Assembly (NCBI GenBank): GCA_012511525.1
Contig: JAAZFW010000392.1
Location: forward strand, 1 to 7,284
DNA length: 7,284 nucleotides
Reading direction: 5' to 3'
DNA from: Clostridiaceae bacterium
GTDB taxonomy: Bacteria > Bacillota > Clostridia > Saccharofermentanales > UBA5734
This document shows, in pieces, positions 1 through 6,377 of the stretch (positions are counted from its first letter, which is position 1; each line of letters begins with the position of its first letter). The position numbers were made by a program, and so were the translations under genes. The notes beneath the pieces were generated by a model. The model did no database searches and was not told where the DNA came from. It saw only the letters and a program-made list of their open reading frames with translations.

Positions 1-369
1 CCAGAACGGCATATGATAATGGTTCAGGGCATACGCCCGGTAATCGAGGGCTTGGCGCAGCCGGTCGCCCTCCAGCGTCTTGCCGATATCGTAGCAGGAA
101 AGCTCGCAGCCGATGATGACCCGGACGCGCGTTTCCAGGCCGCCCAGTTGCCGGCGAAGTTCCTGCACATGGGCCAGGACGGTTGCGTCGTCGCGGTCGT
201 CGTTGTCGTGATCGATCAGCGCGATGGCGTCAAGACCTGCCTTTTCAGCCTCGGACACAATGGCGGGCAACGTCATCGCCCGGTCGGCGCAGTGCGAGAA
301 AGCGGTGTGCACATGCAGGTTCATCCGGGCCAGCTCATCCAGATCATAGGTTTTTTCGTGGCAGTACAC
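1..369 (-). CDS. PHP-domain metal-dependent phosphoesterase (N-terminal part, runs off window)
   Basis: Partial gene: the first 123 codons are visible before the left edge. The PHP superfamily comprises metal-dependent phosphoesterases such as histidinol phosphatase-type enzymes and nucleases. The N-terminal signature is clear: an HxH pair in NLHVHTAFSHC (H19, H21), a helix starting at TLPAIVSEAEKAGLDAIAL, then the IDHDN metal-ligand motif (D53, H54) and a GCELS stretch (around residues 94-98) that fits the next PHP strand, followed by LNHYH near the cut. An unusual Asp-rich run (DHDNDDRDD) follows the second motif. I chose the GTG at 367-369 because GGAGG lies 9 bases upstream and an in-frame TGA precedes it; the ATG for Met16 would start just before the first metal motif and is less likely. 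It lies 60 bases after the HIT gene on the same strand with no terminator-like hairpin between, so co-transcription with alaS is likely. The substrate cannot be told from this fragment. Confidence 0.85.
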   Translation of the reverse strand, partial: MYCHEKTYDLDELARMNLHVHTAFSHCADRAMTLPAIVSEAEKAGLDAIALIDHDNDDRDDATVLAHVQELRRQLGGLETRVRVIIGCELSCYDIGKTLEGDRLRQALDYRAYALNHYHMPFW

Positions 370-378
370 GGTTACCCG

Positions 379-383
379 CCTCC
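379..383 (-). promoter_or_regulatory. Ribosome-binding site of the PHP gene
   Basis: The minus strand reads GGAGG, 9 bases before the GTG at 369. It is what supports a GTG start for the PHP gene. The 60-base gap (370-429) also has a small possible hairpin just upstream of this site (GATGG, loop CATGA, CCATC), too short to claim as regulatory. There is no T-rich tract, so no terminator is seen. Confidence 0.6.
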
Positions 384-429
384 GATGGTCATGCCATCAT
401 GCCGCAAGGCAATGTCGGCCGCGATCGCC

Positions 430-780
430 TCAGAGCAGTTTCTCGCCCAGGCTGCGCCCGCCGATCAGATGAAAATGAACATGCCCGATGGTCTGACCGC
501 CGTCCTCGCCGCAGTTGTTGATCAGGCGAAAGCCTGTCCGGTCAACCCCGGCGGCCGCGGCGACGCGCGGCACCGCGCGCAGGACAGCTTCGGCCACGCG
601 GGAACCATCCGGGTCGGTGGCCAGATCCAGCAGATTGGCCACGTGCTTGCGGGGCACGATCAGAAGGTGCACCGGAGCCACCGGGTGGATATCCCTGAAC
701 GCAACCACGTCATCGTCCTGGTACACGATCTCAGACGGAATGCTGCCGTCCGCGATACGGCAGAAAATGCAATCTGACAT
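430..780 (-). CDS. HIT-family (HINT-type) nucleotide-binding hydrolase
   Basis: A 116-residue protein of normal length for bacterial HINT proteins. These cytosolic enzymes hydrolyse purine nucleoside phosphoramidates and aminoacyl-adenylates to release AMP. The N-terminus SDCIFCRIADG is the family opening, with a CxxC pair (C4, C7) often used for zinc. The central IVPRKHV and the C-terminal triad HVHFHLI (H100, H102, H104) give the HxHxHxx signature, with H102 the expected nucleophile. The C-terminus ends GGRSLGEKLL and lacks the WPPG tail of many homologues. I chose ATG 778-780 because AGGTGA lies 5 bases upstream and the protein then begins in the usual way; a GTG at 787-789 overlapping the alaS stop would add three residues. 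It directly follows alaS and is probably translationally coupled to it. Family assignment is firm; the physiological substrate is not known. Confidence 0.95.
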   Translation of the reverse strand: MSDCIFCRIADGSIPSEIVYQDDDVVAFRDIHPVAPVHLLIVPRKHVANLLDLATDPDGSRVAEAVLRAVPRVAAAAGVDRTGFRLINNCGEDGGQTIGHVHFHLIGGRSLGEKLL

Positions 781-785
781 TGGAC

Positions 786-792
786 TCACCTC
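786..792 (-). promoter_or_regulatory. Ribosome-binding site of the HIT gene, overlapping the alaS stop
   Basis: The minus strand reads GAGGTGA, with its last three bases forming the TGA stop of alaS, and lies 5 bases before the ATG at 780. Ribosomes finishing alaS therefore end on the HIT ribosome-binding site, which suggests coupled translation. It also favours the ATG over the overlapping GTG at 789. Confidence 0.6.
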
Positions 793-3449
793 TCAGTCAG
801 CTGGCTGGCCAGCAACTGCCGGACCGCCTGCAGCGCCGCGGGGATTTGGCGCGGGTTCTTGCCGCCGGCCTGGGCCATGTCCGGCCTCCCGCCTCCGCCG
901 CCTTCCGTGATCCTGGCCGCTTCGCGCACAATGTTCCCGGCATTTAAACCGGCCTGGCGCGCGGCTTCTGACGCCACGGCCACCCAGGCCGCCTTGCCGT
1001 CTATCTCAGCTCCGAGCAAGATCAGGCTGCGGTCCAGCTTGGCGCGGATCCTGTCCGCAGTTTCACGCAACTGGCCCATGTCGGCGGCCGGCGCAACAGC
1101 CAGGAGGATGTTGAGCGTCCCCATGGGTTCGGCCTGGCCGAGCAGCTCGTTGGCCGCGTCGCCCAGCCGGGCCATCTGGGCTTCGGCAAGCTCTTTTTCC
1201 AGTTTTTTCATCTTGTCCAGCAGTTGGGCCAGCCGTTCCGGCAATTCAGCCTGCTGTGTTTTCAGCAGTGCCGCGCTGGCCTGCAGCAGTTCGTCCTGCT
1301 GGCAGGCCACGGCCCAGGCAGCCGCGCCCGTTACGCCTTCGATGCGCCGGACGCCGGCCGCAATGCCGCTTTCACTGAGCAGGCGGAACTGGCAGGCTTC
1401 CGACGAATGTTTCAGATGGGTTCCGCCGCACAGTTCCTTGCTGAAATTGCCGACCGAAACAACCCGTACCTGGTCGGCGTATTTTTCGTCAAACAGGGCG
1501 ACCGCGCCGGAAGCGCGGGCCTGGTCCAAGGTCATCACTTCGGTGCAGACCGGATCGTTTTTCAGGATTTCATCGTTGACCAGCTTTTCGATCTGTCGCT
1601 TTTCCTCGGCGGTCAGGGGCTGGAAATGGCTGAAGTCGAAACGCAGCCGCTCAGCAGAAACCGCAGAGCCGGCCTGGGCGACATGTTCGCCGACGACAAG
1701 GCGCAGCGCCTTGTGGAGCAGGTGCGTCACGGTGTGGTTGCGCGCCGTAGCCAAACGGGCGGCTGAATCGACGTCCATGGCAAGCCGGTCACCCGGGCGC
1801 AGGACGCCTTCCTCGACCTGGGCGAGGTGGAAATAGAGGCCCTCCGCGCTCTTGGTCGTATCGAGGACGCTGAGGCGGACCTGGTCGTTGAACATGCGGC
1901 CGATATCGCCGGTCTGGCCGCCTCCGGCAGCATAGAAGGGCGTGCGGTCGGTCATGACCGTGACGGCCGCTCCGGCTTCCGCTTCGTCCAGCAGGACGGG
2001 CGCCGTTTCCTTTTCAGCACTCAGAAGATAGCGGACCTGGGCTTGATCGGACAAGGTGTCGTAGCCGCTGAACAGAGTCGGCTGGCTGCGGTCGATGGAT
2101 TCCGGCAGCGTTTCCTGGCTCCAAGCGGATCCGGCCCTGGCCCGCAAAGCTTGCCGGGCCGTTTCCTTCTGCCGGGCCATCTCGGCCTGAAAGCCTGCCT
2201 CGTCGATCGTCAGGCCCTGCTCGGCGGCAATCTCGCGGGTCAAGTCGAGCGGAAAACCGTACGTGTCATGCAGGCGGAAGACATCCGAACCGCTCAGCTG
2301 ATGCTTGCCGGCCTGTCCGGCCTGGCTGATCATGTCATCCAGGATCAGGCTGCCCTGCTGGATGGTTTCGGCAAAACGGTCCTCCTCGTGGCGGATGACG
2401 CGCACGATCCGGTCCTGGTTTTCTAGAAGTTCCGGGTAAGCCCCAGACGATTCGCGGATCACGGTCGGCGCGATCTGGTACAGGAACGGCCGTGTCAGCC
2501 CGAGCAGCCGGCCGAAGCGGGCCGCACGGCGCAGCAGACGGCGCAAGACATAGCCGCGGCCTTCGTTGGTCGGGATGATCCCGTCGCTGATCATCATGGT
2601 GGTGCTGCGGATGTGGTCAGTGATCACGCGGATGGCCGTATCGGCCTTCTCGTCACGGCCGTACGCCACGTCGGCCAGCTGGCAGGCATGATCGAGGATT
2701 GCCCGGATGGTATCGACCTCGAAAAGGTTATCAACATCCTGCAAGATGCAGGCAAAGCGTTCCAGCCCGGCGCCGGTATCGATATTCTTTCGGTCCAGGG
2801 GGGTATAGCTGCCGTCCTCTTCCTTGTTGAACTGGGTGAAAACCAGGTTCCAGAACTCGACGAACCGGTCGCAGTCGCAGCCGACATGGCAGTCGGAGGA
2901 TCCGCAGCCGTATGCTGGCCCGCGGTCGAAATACAGCTCGGAGCAGGGGCCGCAGGGCCCGGTGCCGTGTTCCCAGAAATTGTCTTCCTTGCCCATGCGG
3001 TAGATCCGGTCCTTGTCCAGGCCGACCGCCTGGTGCCAGATGTCAAAAGCTTCGTCGTCATCCTCGTAAACCGAGACGTACAGCCGGTCGGCCGGCATCT
3101 CGAGGACTTCAGTGCAAAATTCCCAGGCCCAGGGAATGATCTCTTTTTTAAAATAATCGCCAAAAGAGAAATTCCCCAGCATCTCGAAATAAGTTCCGTG
3201 ACGTGCTGTTTTGCCCACCCGCTCGATATCGGGCGTGCGGATGCATTTCTGGCAGGTCGTCACGCGCGGCGCAGGCGGCACGGCCTTGCCGGTGAAATAG
3301 GGCTTGAGCGGCGTCATCCCCGCGTTGATCAGCAGGATCGACGGGGCGTTGCGCGGCACGAGAGAAAAGCTGGGCAGGCGCATATGACCTTTTTGCTCGA
3401 AAAAGGCCAGGTATTTTTCCCGGATGGTATTAAGGCTTTCTGGTTGCAT
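786..3449 (-). CDS. alaS: Alanyl-tRNA synthetase
   Basis: The class II synthetase that charges tRNA-Ala in the cytoplasm and edits misacylated Ser and Gly. With the ATG start it has 887 residues, close to the usual 870-900. Domains in order: the aminoacylation core (residues about 1-250; SLVPRNAPSILLINAGM, RVTTCQKCIR, TYFEMLGNFSFGDYF, NIDTGAGLER), the tRNA-recognition helices (about 250-460; TNEGRGYVLRRLLRRAAR), the editing domain with zinc ligands in HTVTH (H572, H576) and CGGTH (C674, H678), a coiled-coil linker (about 720-765) and the C-Ala domain with the Gly-rich TEGGGGGRPDMAQAGG. An insertion at residues 182-193 carries four cysteines. ATG 3447-3449 has AAGGAG 10 bases upstream; an in-frame TTG at 3453-3455 (spacing 4) is the alternative and adds two residues. 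It is the first gene of the minus-strand unit and is followed without a gap by the HIT gene. All catalytic and editing motifs are intact. Confidence 0.98.
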   Translation of the reverse strand: MQPESLNTIREKYLAFFEQKGHMRLPSFSLVPRNAPSILLINAGMTPLKPYFTGKAVPPAPRVTTCQKCIRTPDIERVGKTARHGTYFEMLGNFSFGDYFKKEIIPWAWEFCTEVLEMPADRLYVSVYEDDDEAFDIWHQAVGLDKDRIYRMGKEDNFWEHGTGPCGPCSELYFDRGPAYGCGSSDCHVGCDCDRFVEFWNLVFTQFNKEEDGSYTPLDRKNIDTGAGLERFACILQDVDNLFEVDTIRAILDHACQLADVAYGRDEKADTAIRVITDHIRSTTMMISDGIIPTNEGRGYVLRRLLRRAARFGRLLGLTRPFLYQIAPTVIRESSGAYPELLENQDRIVRVIRHEEDRFAETIQQGSLILDDMISQAGQAGKHQLSGSDVFRLHDTYGFPLDLTREIAAEQGLTIDEAGFQAEMARQKETARQALRARAGSAWSQETLPESIDRSQPTLFSGYDTLSDQAQVRYLLSAEKETAPVLLDEAEAGAAVTVMTDRTPFYAAGGGQTGDIGRMFNDQVRLSVLDTTKSAEGLYFHLAQVEEGVLRPGDRLAMDVDSAARLATARNHTVTHLLHKALRLVVGEHVAQAGSAVSAERLRFDFSHFQPLTAEEKRQIEKLVNDEILKNDPVCTEVMTLDQARASGAVALFDEKYADQVRVVSVGNFSKELCGGTHLKHSSEACQFRLLSESGIAAGVRRIEGVTGAAAWAVACQQDELLQASAALLKTQQAELPERLAQLLDKMKKLEKELAEAQMARLGDAANELLGQAEPMGTLNILLAVAPAADMGQLRETADRIRAKLDRSLILLGAEIDGKAAWVAVASEAARQAGLNAGNIVREAARITEGGGGGRPDMAQAGGKNPRQIPAALQAVRQLLASQLTER

Positions 3450-3459
3450 GGCCAAGACA

Positions 3460-3465
3460 CTCCTT
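3460..3465 (-). promoter_or_regulatory. Ribosome-binding site of alaS
   Basis: The minus strand reads AAGGAG. It stands 10 bases from the ATG at 3449 and 4 bases from a TTG at 3455, neither spacing being ideal, so the exact start of alaS stays uncertain by two codons. I prefer the ATG. Confidence 0.6.
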
Positions 3466-3486
3466 CATGGGGTACACGATGGTCAA

Positions 3487-3515
3487 ATTCTACACGAAAG
3501 TTGCTCAATGAACAA
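3487..3515 (-). promoter_or_regulatory. Predicted sigma-A/sigma-70 promoter for alaS-HIT-PHP
   Basis: On the minus strand a -35-like TTGTTC (3510-3515) is followed after exactly 17 bases by TAGAAT (3487-3492), five of six matches to the -10 consensus. Transcription would start near 3480, leaving a leader of about 30 bases before the alaS ATG. That is far too short for a T-box or other riboswitch. The -35 matches only in its first three bases, so the call rests on spacing, the -10 and position. Confidence 0.5.
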
Positions 3516-3534
3516 GCAAAAAGAACACAACAGA

Positions 3535-3545
3535 CCCGGCCCGGG
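3535..3545. repeat. Short perfect inverted repeat between the two divergent promoters
   Basis: CCCGG-C-CCGGG is an 11-base perfect inverted repeat in the GC-rich middle of an otherwise AT-richer intergenic region. It lies just upstream of the plus-strand -35 position and about 20 bases upstream of the minus-strand -35. It could be an operator for a dimeric regulator, but such short GC palindromes arise readily by chance in DNA of this composition. Confidence 0.25.
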
Positions 3546-3567
3546 CGATGCGCCGGCCATCTTTCTG

Positions 3568-3576
3568 TGATAAAAT
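3568..3576 (+). promoter_or_regulatory. Predicted extended -10 promoter for the DUF1015 operon
   Basis: TGATAAAAT gives an extended -10 (TGn followed by TAAAAT). At the expected distance upstream (about 3548-3553) there is no good -35, which fits an extended -10 promoter or one needing an activator. The start would fall near 3583, about 54 bases before the ATG at 3637. No ordered leader structure is evident in those bases. Confidence 0.45.
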
Positions 3577-3622
3577 AGGAAATCGGATAACGCCGGGTTG
3601 ATCGCAAACCAACCTGTTTTTT

Positions 3623-3630
3623 GGAAAGGA
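3623..3630 (+). promoter_or_regulatory. Ribosome-binding site of the DUF1015 gene
   Basis: GGAAAGGA stands 6 bases before the ATG at 3637. It decides against an in-frame TTG at 3598, which would add 13 residues not expected for the family. Confidence 0.65.
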
Positions 3631-3636
3631 TCCGAT

Positions 3637-4956
3637 ATGCCAGCCAAACCGTTGACCCGCGAGGGGCCGCATGCCTTGCCGGCCGCTCCCCCTGGTCTCT
3701 TCGTCCCCAGAATCCTTTTGCCGGCGCCGTCGGCCGACCTGTTCCGCTGGTCGGTCATCGCCTGTGACCAACATACCGCCAACTTGTCCTATTGGCAGGA
3801 AACGGCGCGAATCGTCGGTGACAGCCCCTCGACGCTGCAATTGGTTTTGCCGGAGTACTACCTCGAGCATCCGGACGATCGATCGCTCAGCTCGCGCATC
3901 GATGCCATCAACAGGACCATGGACCGGTACCTGGCCGAAGGTCTGCTGCGCGAGCTTGAGCCTGGCTGCATGCTGGTGGACCGGCAAACGCCCGAGCACG
4001 CCAGCCGCCTGGGCCTGGTTATTGCCGCCGACCTCGAGCATTATGACTTCACCCCCGGCAACCGCCAGCTGATCCGGGCCACAGAAGGCACCGTCATGGA
4101 GCGAATCCCGCCGCGCGCACAGATCCGGCGCCACGCGGCGCTGGAGCTGCCGCACATCCAGCTTCTGGTCGATGACCCCGGCAGACAGGTCATCGAACCG
4201 CTGCTCCGGGCGGTTCGGCGGTCTGGGCAGTCGCCGGTTTACGAGACATGTCTCATGCAGGGCGGCGGATCGGTGCGCGGTTGGTTTTTCCCCGCTGCCG
4301 ACCCGGTGCTCGCACAGGCTTTGCAGGCGATGGCCAATCTGCCCGGCGTCGTAAAAAACAACCTGATGCTGGCCGTCGGCGACGGCAACCATTCGCTGGC
4401 CACCGCCAAAGCGCATTGGGAACACGTCCGGGAACAGGCCGGACCGGAACACCCGGCCCGCTATGCCCTGGTCGAGATCGTCAACCTGCACGATGACGGA
4501 CTGGTGTTCGAGCCGATCCACAGGATCCTGGACGGTATGACGCCCGATAAATTTCAAGCTCTGGCCCGTGACTGGTTCAAGGGTCAGGACATGTCTGTCA
4601 TCTCCGGCCCGCCTCCGGACACGCACGACTGGCCGCTGGCGATTCCCGTCCTGGCCCCGGGACAGGCGTTCAGCCTGGTATTCGGCCGCCCCCGGGACCG
4701 GCTCGCGGCGGCCCTGCTCCAGCCGTTTTTGGATCACCTGTCCGCCGGCTTCGGCGTCCGGGTCGACTACATCCACGGCCGTAGCGAAGTCGAAAGACTT
4801 GCCGGACAAGGTCAGATAGGCCTCCTCCTGCCCGCCCTGGATAAAGCCGACTTTTTCCCCACGCTTGCCCGCGACGGCATTTACCCCCGCAAGACATTCT
4901 CTATGGGAGAAGCACATGAAAAGCGCTATTACATGGAATGCCGCCGGATCCGCTGA
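3637..4956 (+). CDS. DUF1015 family protein
   Basis: A 439-residue soluble protein with no signal peptide or membrane segment, of typical length for DUF1015 (PF06245). Family signatures are visible along its whole length: LFVPRILLPAP then WSVIACDQHT near residues 38-47, PSTLQLVLPEYYLE at 64-77, a central GDGNHSLATAKAHW at 248-261, EIVNLHDDGLVFEPIHR at 280-296, and a C-terminal DFFPTLARDGIYPRKTFSMG followed by EKRYYMECR. This is the form I associate with Clostridia. No biochemical role is firmly established; the family is often described as related to ParB/sulfiredoxin-fold nucleotide-binding proteins, and in some clostridia it lies beside serine-synthesis genes, which are not seen here. It is the first gene of the plus-strand unit, divergent from alaS, and ends 26 bases before the flavoprotein. 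Family assignment is strong; I propose no function. Confidence 0.93.
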   Translation: MPAKPLTREGPHALPAAPPGLFVPRILLPAPSADLFRWSVIACDQHTANLSYWQETARIVGDSPSTLQLVLPEYYLEHPDDRSLSSRIDAINRTMDRYLAEGLLRELEPGCMLVDRQTPEHASRLGLVIAADLEHYDFTPGNRQLIRATEGTVMERIPPRAQIRRHAALELPHIQLLVDDPGRQVIEPLLRAVRRSGQSPVYETCLMQGGGSVRGWFFPAADPVLAQALQAMANLPGVVKNNLMLAVGDGNHSLATAKAHWEHVREQAGPEHPARYALVEIVNLHDDGLVFEPIHRILDGMTPDKFQALARDWFKGQDMSVISGPPPDTHDWPLAIPVLAPGQAFSLVFGRPRDRLAAALLQPFLDHLSAGFGVRVDYIHGRSEVERLAGQGQIGLLLPALDKADFFPTLARDGIYPRKTFSMGEAHEKRYYMECRRIR

Positions 4957-4982
4957 CCGGTCCGGGAAAGGATGGTCCCGCC

Positions 4983-6377
4983 ATGCCTGACCGGCAGCGT
5001 GTCTGCATCATCGGGGCCGGCCTAACCGGCCTGGTCGCAGCCAGCGCCCTGCAGTCGGCCGGTTACGACGTGGTGCTGATCGAGTCCACGCGCTCACCGG
5101 GCGGCATGATCGCATCATTTCCGGTCGGCAGCGAGCGGATCGAATACATCTACCATCACATCTTTACACACGACAAACTGCTGGTGCGTTTGCTCGACAC
5201 ACTTGGTCTTTCTGACCGCCTGAAGTGGTTCAAGCCAAGTGACGCGCTGGTCGCCGACGGAACGCTGCACCCCTTCTCGTCACCGCTCGACCTGCTGCGA
5301 TTCCCCGTCATCCCGTTCGGCCAGCGGCTGCGGACCGGCCTGGCGGTGCTTCGGGCCGCCCGGCTCAAGGACTGGAAAAAGCTGGAGGACGAAACCGCCG
5401 CCCAGTGGTTGATCCGCAACTGCGGCAGCGACGCCTACCGCCGGCTGTGGCAGCCGCTTTTACGGGCCAAATTTGACAATGACGCCGACACGGTGTCGGC
5501 AGTCTGGATCTGGAACAAGTTCAAGCTGCGCGGCCATTCGCGCAGCCATGAAACCGGTGCGGAAATGCTGGGCTATCTCGACGGCAGTTTCGGCCTGATG
5601 GTCGATGAGCTTGTGAGGCGCATCACGGCCCGGGGCAGCCAGATCCTGACCGGACACACCGCCATGAACATCAGCCAGGTGTCGGACACGCCGCGCCGTT
5701 TTGCAGTATCGTGCATCCTGGAAAACTGCGCAACCGTCCAGGTCGAGGCCAACGCCGTCGTTGCGACGGTATCCAGCCGCCAGTTTGCCGGTATGACGAC
5801 CAGCTATGACTGGCCGGACACCTATCTGCGCCAGGTCAACCGGCTATCCTACAAGGGCGACCTGTGCCTGGTGCTGCGGCTCAGGCGCAGCCTGTCGCCG
5901 TATTACTGGACCACCATCTGCGACAGCCTTCCCTTTGTCGTTGTCGTCGAGCACACCAACCTGGTCGGGCCGCGCGGCTATGGCGGGCATATCGTCTACC
6001 TTTCGCGTTACCTGGACATTTCCGACCCGGTCTGGACACAGTCCGACGGCGAGATTTACCGCCTGTTCATCCAGGGCCTGTCCAGGCTTTATCCCCACTT
6101 CAGCGCTGCGGACGTTATCGACTGGCGTTTGCAGCGCACCCGCTGTGCGCAGCCGGTGATCGGGCGCGGATACTCACGCCAGATGCCGGCCATGGATACG
6201 CCCTGGTCCGGCGTCAAGCTGGCCGGCATGGCCCAGATCTATCCTGAAGACCGCGGCATGAACTACGCGGTTCGGCTGGGACTGGACGCGGCACGCTCGG
6301 TTCTGCGCGAAGACCAGCTGCGCGGGGCTGCAGATCCTGGCCTGCGCTGTGGCTTCTTGCAGGAGGAAGGCCCATGA
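4983..6377 (+). CDS. FAD-dependent oxidoreductase, amine oxidase/protoporphyrinogen oxidase-like
   Basis: A 464-residue soluble flavoprotein. The N-terminal Rossmann ADP-binding fold is plain: VCIIGAGLTGLVAASAL carries GxGxxG (residues 11-16), the strand ends in VVLIES with E34 placed to bind the ribose, and SPGGMIASF gives the GG motif that follows in this superfamily. The middle (about 55-350) is the substrate domain; the C-terminus carries MAQIYPEDRGMNYAVRLGLDAA (about 416-437), where the second FAD-binding segment is expected. The reaction is unknown. Although the fold resembles HemY, neighbours and motifs give no support for heme synthesis; related flavoproteins occur in surface-glycan gene clusters, alongside UDP-galactopyranose mutase-like enzymes. 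ATG 4983 is chosen because the Rossmann strand follows at once; AAAGGA lies 10 bases upstream. Its stop overlaps the start of the next gene by ATGA, implying linked function. Confidence 0.88.
   Translation: MPDRQRVCIIGAGLTGLVAASALQSAGYDVVLIESTRSPGGMIASFPVGSERIEYIYHHIFTHDKLLVRLLDTLGLSDRLKWFKPSDALVADGTLHPFSSPLDLLRFPVIPFGQRLRTGLAVLRAARLKDWKKLEDETAAQWLIRNCGSDAYRRLWQPLLRAKFDNDADTVSAVWIWNKFKLRGHSRSHETGAEMLGYLDGSFGLMVDELVRRITARGSQILTGHTAMNISQVSDTPRRFAVSCILENCATVQVEANAVVATVSSRQFAGMTTSYDWPDTYLRQVNRLSYKGDLCLVLRLRRSLSPYYWTTICDSLPFVVVVEHTNLVGPRGYGGHIVYLSRYLDISDPVWTQSDGEIYRLFIQGLSRLYPHFSAADVIDWRLQRTRCAQPVIGRGYSRQMPAMDTPWSGVKLAGMAQIYPEDRGMNYAVRLGLDAARSVLREDQLRGAADPGLRCGFLQEEGP
6361..6366 (+). promoter_or_regulatory. 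Ribosome-binding site of the DUF2298 gene
   Basis: AGGAGG, a near-perfect site 7 bases before the ATG at 6374, lies inside the last codons of the flavoprotein gene. It fixes the start of the membrane protein and, with the ATGA overlap, indicates coupled translation at a high initiation rate. Confidence 0.75.

Noticed and set aside
370..429. Possible terminator between the HIT and PHP genes
   Set aside because: Only four- to five-base stems can be drawn and no T-run follows on the minus strand, so an intrinsic terminator is not supported.
13..777. A 254-codon plus-strand open frame at the left edge
   Set aside because: It lies antisense to both the PHP and HIT genes, whose motifs are unmistakable, and resembles no family.
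3538..3558. Longer imperfect hairpin in the divergent intergenic region
   Set aside because: The stem is broken by mismatches after four pairs and has no T-tract; the shorter perfect palindrome at 3535-3545 is the only part worth listing.
2613..3578. A 321-codon plus-strand open frame opposite the start of alaS
   Set aside because: Antisense shadow of the AlaRS catalytic domain, with no ribosome-binding site or domain that I recognise.
3505..4917. A 470-codon open frame on the minus strand covering the DUF1015 gene
   Set aside because: It is antisense to a gene with strong family motifs, crosses the intergenic region, has no recognisable domain and reflects GC-rich codon use leaving few stops on the opposite strand.
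4983..6377. Annotation of the flavoprotein as HemY (protoporphyrinogen oxidase)
   Set aside because: Only the general fold agrees. No heme genes are nearby and the partner is a membrane protein of the YYY family, so a specific heme role is unsupported.
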